DNA of 64,000 bases from Kineococcus xinjiangensis (GTDB lineage: Bacteria > Actinomycetota > Actinomycetes > Actinomycetales > Kineococcaceae). The notes beneath the pieces are model-generated. The model saw only the letters and a program-made list of their open reading frames with translations, was not told where the DNA came from and searched no databases. A program made the position numbers and the translations under genes. Location: the NCBI RefSeq assembly GCF_002934625.1, contig NZ_PTJD01000004.1:186001-250000 (forward strand), written 5' to 3'. This document shows positions 61,162-64,000 of the stretch, in pieces; positions within the stretch are counted from its first letter, which is position 1, and every line of letters starts with the position of its first letter.

Positions 61162-61289
61162 CCGGGAGCCGGACGGGGGTTCTCGGGCGGGGGTGGCGGC
61201 CGTCGTCGGCTAGCGTCTGCCGTGGTGCCCGCCCGGGCGCCACCGGGGCTGGCGCTGGGCCGGCACGCAGTGGAGAGGGTGCCTGGACG

Positions 61290-62078
61290 ATGAGCGAGTC
61301 CACTCGCGGCGACGACGAGCAGCGGTCCTGGTGGACCCCCGACGACCGGGGCTCCGAGACGCCCCCCGGACCCGCGCGGCCCGCCGGCGCCCACCCCGCG
61401 GCCCCGCCCGGTGACCAGCACGACCCCTACCGCACTCCCGAGCAGGGCGGGCAGGCGTGGGGGCAGCAGCCCACGGGGCACCAGCCGTGGGGCGGGACCC
61501 CCGGGCAGCCGTCGCAGTACGGGCAGGGCGGGCAGTACGGGCAGGACCAGCCCTCCGAGCAGCCGGGGCAGTACGGGCAGGACCAGCAGACCTACGGGCA
61601 GCCGGGGCAGTACGGCCAGCCGGCGCAGTACGGCCAGGCCCCGTCGTCCTACGGGCAGTACGGGCAGGCCCCGTCCTACGGGCAGGGCCAGCCCTACGGC
61701 CAGAACCAGTCCTACGGGCAGCCCGTCTACGGCGGCGCGGGCGTTCCCGTCGCCGGCCAGGCGCAGGCGGTGCTGTGGACGGGCATCGGCTCCCTGGCGG
61801 TGCTGCTCTTCACCGCGGGCATCCTCGGCTTCATCCCGGCGATCATCGCGCTGGCGATGGCGCCCGGCGCCCGGCGCCAGGTCGAGGAGTCCCAGGGGCG
61901 GCTGCAGGGCCTCGGCCAGATCAAGGCGGGCAAGATCTGCGCCTGGATCACCCTGGCCCTGACCGTCCTCGGGCTCATCGGCGTCGTGATCTTCATCGCG
62001 GTCGTGGGCAGCCTCGCGGAGGCCGGCTCCTACGAGTCGGACCTGGACTTCGAGAGCACCGCCTCCCTCCTGGCCTGA
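61290..62078 (+). CDS. Gly/Gln/Tyr-rich DUF4190 membrane protein
   Basis: A 262-residue protein. Residues about 50-150 are low complexity, dominated by GQYGQ, GQPSQ and SYGQ units. Two hydrophobic segments follow (about 167-190 and 220-245) with the DUF4190 connecting loop APGARRQVEESQGRLQGLGQIKAGKI. The disordered part faces the cytoplasm or outside, which cannot be decided here; such Gln/Tyr-rich tracts can phase-separate. The gene lies between the WYL protein and XPB but is not obviously part of repair. ATG 61290 has only a weak GGA upstream. Confidence 0.8.
   Translation: MSESTRGDDEQRSWWTPDDRGSETPPGPARPAGAHPAAPPGDQHDPYRTPEQGGQAWGQQPTGHQPWGGTPGQPSQYGQGGQYGQDQPSEQPGQYGQDQQTYGQPGQYGQPAQYGQAPSSYGQYGQAPSYGQGQPYGQNQSYGQPVYGGAGVPVAGQAQAVLWTGIGSLAVLLFTAGILGFIPAIIALAMAPGARRQVEESQGRLQGLGQIKAGKICAWITLALTVLGLIGVVIFIAVVGSLAEAGSYESDLDFESTASLLA
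61507..61732 (+). repeat. Repeat encoding Gln-Tyr-Gly units
   Basis: Imperfect repeats of CAGTACGGGCAG encode the disordered region of the DUF4190 protein. Confidence 0.7.
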
Positions 62079-62139
62079 GGCCCTCGCTCCACGGCGCGGC
62101 GCGCCCCGGCGGAAGCAGGGGGCGTGCCGCGCTGTTGCA

Positions 62140-62154
62140 CCGGGGACGCCCCGG
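62140..62154 (+). terminator. Small hairpin before the XPB gene
   Basis: CCGGGG-ACG-CCCCGG, 62 bases after the DUF4190 stop and 45 bases before XPB. Weak candidate terminator. Confidence 0.35.
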
Positions 62155-62199
62155 CTGCGACCAGCCGGCCCCGCACCACCCCGCACAGGCAGGAGCCGC

Positions 62200-63876
62200 G
62201 TGAACGACGGACCCCTCATCGTCCAGAGCGACAAGACGCTGCTGCTGGAGGTCGACCACGACCGGGCACGCGCGTGCCGGGCGGCCATCGCCCCCTTCGC
62301 CGAGCTGGAGCGCGCCCCGGAGCACGTCCACACCTACCGGCTGACGCCGCTGGGGCTGTGGAACGCCCGGGCGGCCGGCCACGACGCCGAGCAGGTCGTC
62401 GACACGCTGCTGGAGTTCTCCCGCTACCCCGTGCCGCACGCCCTCCTCGTCGACGTGGCGGAGACGATGGCGCGCTACGGCCGCTTGCAGCTGCTCAACG
62501 ACCCCGCGCACGGCCTCGTGCTGCACGCGCTGGACACGCCGGTGCTGGAGGAGGTGCTGCGCTCGCGGAAGGTCGCCCCGCTCGTCGGTGCGCGCATCGC
62601 CCCGGACGCGGTCGTCGTCCACCCCAGCGAGCGCGGCAACCTGAAGCAGGTGCTGCTGAAGCTCGGCTGGCCGGCGGAGGACCTCGCGGGCTACGTCGAC
62701 GGCGAGGCGCACCCCATCGAGCTCGCGGAGGACGGCTGGTCGCTGCGCCCCTACCAGCAGGAGGCCGTGGAGGGGTTCTGGCACGGCGGCTCCGGCGTCG
62801 TCGTGCTGCCCTGCGGGGCGGGCAAGACGCTGGTGGGCGCGGGGGCGATGGCGCAGGCGAAGGCGACGACGCTGATCCTGGTGACCAACACCGTCTCGGC
62901 GCGGCAGTGGCGCGACGAGCTGCTCAAGCGCACCTCGCTCACCGAGGACGAGATCGGCGAGTACTCGGGGGCGCGCAAGGAGATCCGCCCGGTGACGATC
63001 GCCACGTACCAGGTGGTGACGACGAAGCGGAAGGGCGCCTATCCGCACCTGGAGCTGTTCGACGCGCGCGACTGGGGCCTGATCCTCTACGACGAGGTGC
63101 ACCTGCTGCCCGCGCCGATCTTCCGGATGACCGCCGACCTGCAGGCGCGCCGCCGCCTGGGGCTGACGGCCACGCTGGTGCGCGAGGACGGGCGGGAGGG
63201 CGACGTGTTCTCCCTCATCGGCCCGAAGCGCTACGACGCGCCGTGGAAGGACATCGAGGCGCAGGGCTACATCGCACCCGCGGACTGCGTGGAGGTGCGG
63301 GTGACGCTGCCGGAGTCGGAGCGGCTGCTGTACGCGACGGCCGAGGACGAGGACCGCTACCGGCTGTGCTCGACGTCGCCGGCGAAGTCGCGGGTGGTGG
63401 AGAAGCTGGTGAAGCAGCACCGCGGGGAGCCCACGCTGGTGATCGGGCAGTACATCGACCAGCTCGACGACCTCGCGGAGCGCCTGGACGCGCCCGTCAT
63501 CAAGGGCGAGACGACGGTGCGCGAGCGGCAGCGGCTGTTCGAGGCGTTCCGCACCGGTGAGATCAGCACGCTGGTGGTGAGCAAGGTGGCGAACTTCTCC
63601 ATCGACCTGCCGGAGGCGAAGGTGGCCATCCAGGTGTCGGGGTCGTTCGGGTCGCGGCAGGAGGAGGCGCAGCGGCTGGGACGGGTGCTGCGGCCCAAGG
63701 GCGACGGCGGCACGGCGCGCTTCTACACGGTGGTCTCGCGGGACACGAAGGACCAGGACTTCGCCGCGCACCGGCAGCGCTTCCTGGCCGAGCAGGGCTA
63801 CGCGTACCGGATCGTGGACGCCGACGACCTCGACCACGGGGTGCCGGACTCCGACGGGGTCCTGCCCGACGCCTGA
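62200..63876 (+). CDS. XPB/Ssl2-type DNA repair helicase
   Basis: A 558-residue superfamily 2 helicase related to archaeal and eukaryotic XPB. It has an N-terminal damage-recognition-like region (about 1-165), then PCGAGKT (Walker A, 205-210), DEVH box at 298-301, the RED-motif-like LVREDGREGDVF, and the C-terminal lobe with LVIGQYIDQLDDLAERL, VSKVANFSIDLPEA and GSFGSRQEEAQRLGRVLRPK. It probably unwinds DNA in nucleotide-excision-type repair. GTG 62200 follows GCAGGAG. A strong hairpin ends the gene at 63891. Confidence 0.93.
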   Translation: MNDGPLIVQSDKTLLLEVDHDRARACRAAIAPFAELERAPEHVHTYRLTPLGLWNARAAGHDAEQVVDTLLEFSRYPVPHALLVDVAETMARYGRLQLLNDPAHGLVLHALDTPVLEEVLRSRKVAPLVGARIAPDAVVVHPSERGNLKQVLLKLGWPAEDLAGYVDGEAHPIELAEDGWSLRPYQQEAVEGFWHGGSGVVVLPCGAGKTLVGAGAMAQAKATTLILVTNTVSARQWRDELLKRTSLTEDEIGEYSGARKEIRPVTIATYQVVTTKRKGAYPHLELFDARDWGLILYDEVHLLPAPIFRMTADLQARRRLGLTATLVREDGREGDVFSLIGPKRYDAPWKDIEAQGYIAPADCVEVRVTLPESERLLYATAEDEDRYRLCSTSPAKSRVVEKLVKQHRGEPTLVIGQYIDQLDDLAERLDAPVIKGETTVRERQRLFEAFRTGEISTLVVSKVANFSIDLPEAKVAIQVSGSFGSRQEEAQRLGRVLRPKGDGGTARFYTVVSRDTKDQDFAAHRQRFLAEQGYAYRIVDADDLDHGVPDSDGVLPDA

Positions 63877-63890
63877 GCAGGCACGCCCCT

Positions 63891-63941
63891 CGACGCGGCC
63901 CGCCCGCCTCCGGAGGTTCCGGGGGCGGGCGGGCCGCGTCG
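63891..63941 (+). terminator. Terminator of the XPB gene
   Basis: An 18-bp perfect outer stem plus five more pairs (one T-G wobble) around an AGGTT loop, starting 15 bases after the stop. It separates XPB from a minus-strand gene entering from the right. Confidence 0.85.
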
Positions 63942-63966
63942 TGCGGGGTGTCGTGCGGGGGCGGGC

Positions 63967-64000
63967 TCAGGCGGCGGCCGCCCGGGTGATCTGGGCCTCG
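63967..64000 (-). CDS. Possible 3' end of a gene continuing to the right
   Basis: A TGA at 63967-63969 on the minus strand closes an open frame that reads EAQITRAAAA up to the window edge. Position after the convergent terminator supports a real gene end, but ten codons are too few to name it. Confidence 0.3.
   Translation of the reverse strand, partial: EAQITRAAAA

Noticed and set aside
61507-61732. CRISPR-like array
   Set aside because: Codon-phased repeats encoding Gln-Tyr-Gly units in a good frame; no spacers of constant length.

Overview
The window is very GC-rich DNA with GC-rich third codon positions, many GTG starts, 4-base start/stop overlaps (GTGA, ATGA) and F420-type chemistry. 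This points to a high-GC actinobacterium, possibly a Kineosporiales- or Frankia-like lineage; the genus is inference. I see no rRNA, tRNA, CRISPR array, transposase or phage gene. It reads as core chromosome holding about 47 recognisable genes plus one predicted leader peptide and one gene tail at the right edge.

Layout. 1-2561: a methyltransferase cut by the left edge, two coupled membrane proteins, a 2'-5' RNA ligase-like protein and a small membrane protein. 2694-11600: a secreted subtilase, the nrdA-nrdB ribonucleotide reductase operon with paired NrdR boxes, and sodA. The NrdB has the residue pattern of a class Ic (Mn/Fe, tyrosyl-radical-free) enzyme. 11812-17994: a HAD phosphatase fused to a degenerate LarE-like domain, then a coupled operon of cold-shock protein, DUF3027 protein and a large sacsin-like GHKL protein. 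18044-27990: a GGDEF-EAL protein, purine permease, MarR-MFS pair, methyltransferase, DUF1540 protein behind a repeat-rich control region, serC and a PucR regulator. 28186-33123: a catabolic cluster of amidohydrolase, hydantoinase, F420-type oxidoreductase and uracil/xanthine permease, divergent from the PucR regulator and probably used for pyrimidine or hydantoin nitrogen.

33265-44189: DUF2252 protein, a secreted subtilase with a long Ala-Pro linker and LGFP repeats, a glycosyltransferase/membrane-protein pair, pdxH, a divergent HxlR-quinone reductase pair, and a LacI regulator beside an orphan solute-binding lipoprotein. 44420-52228: two tandem membrane GGDEF proteins with degenerate EAL domains whose GGDEF cores look recently gene-converted, then a secreted pullulanase behind TTGCA-type repeats. 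52238-64000: EamA and LysR divergent pair, the HelR RNA polymerase-recycling helicase with a possible leader peptide, a lipoprotein/OmpA pair, a TauE-type permease, and a DNA repair region with a helicase-associated WYL protein and an XPB helicase.

A recurring theme is promoter design. At least thirteen start codons lie exactly 6 or 7 bases after a -10-like hexamer (TACCCT, TACGGT, CAGGCT and similar), as expected for leaderless transcripts. Paired palindromes near several starts (MarR, HxlR, LacI, LysR) fit local autoregulation.
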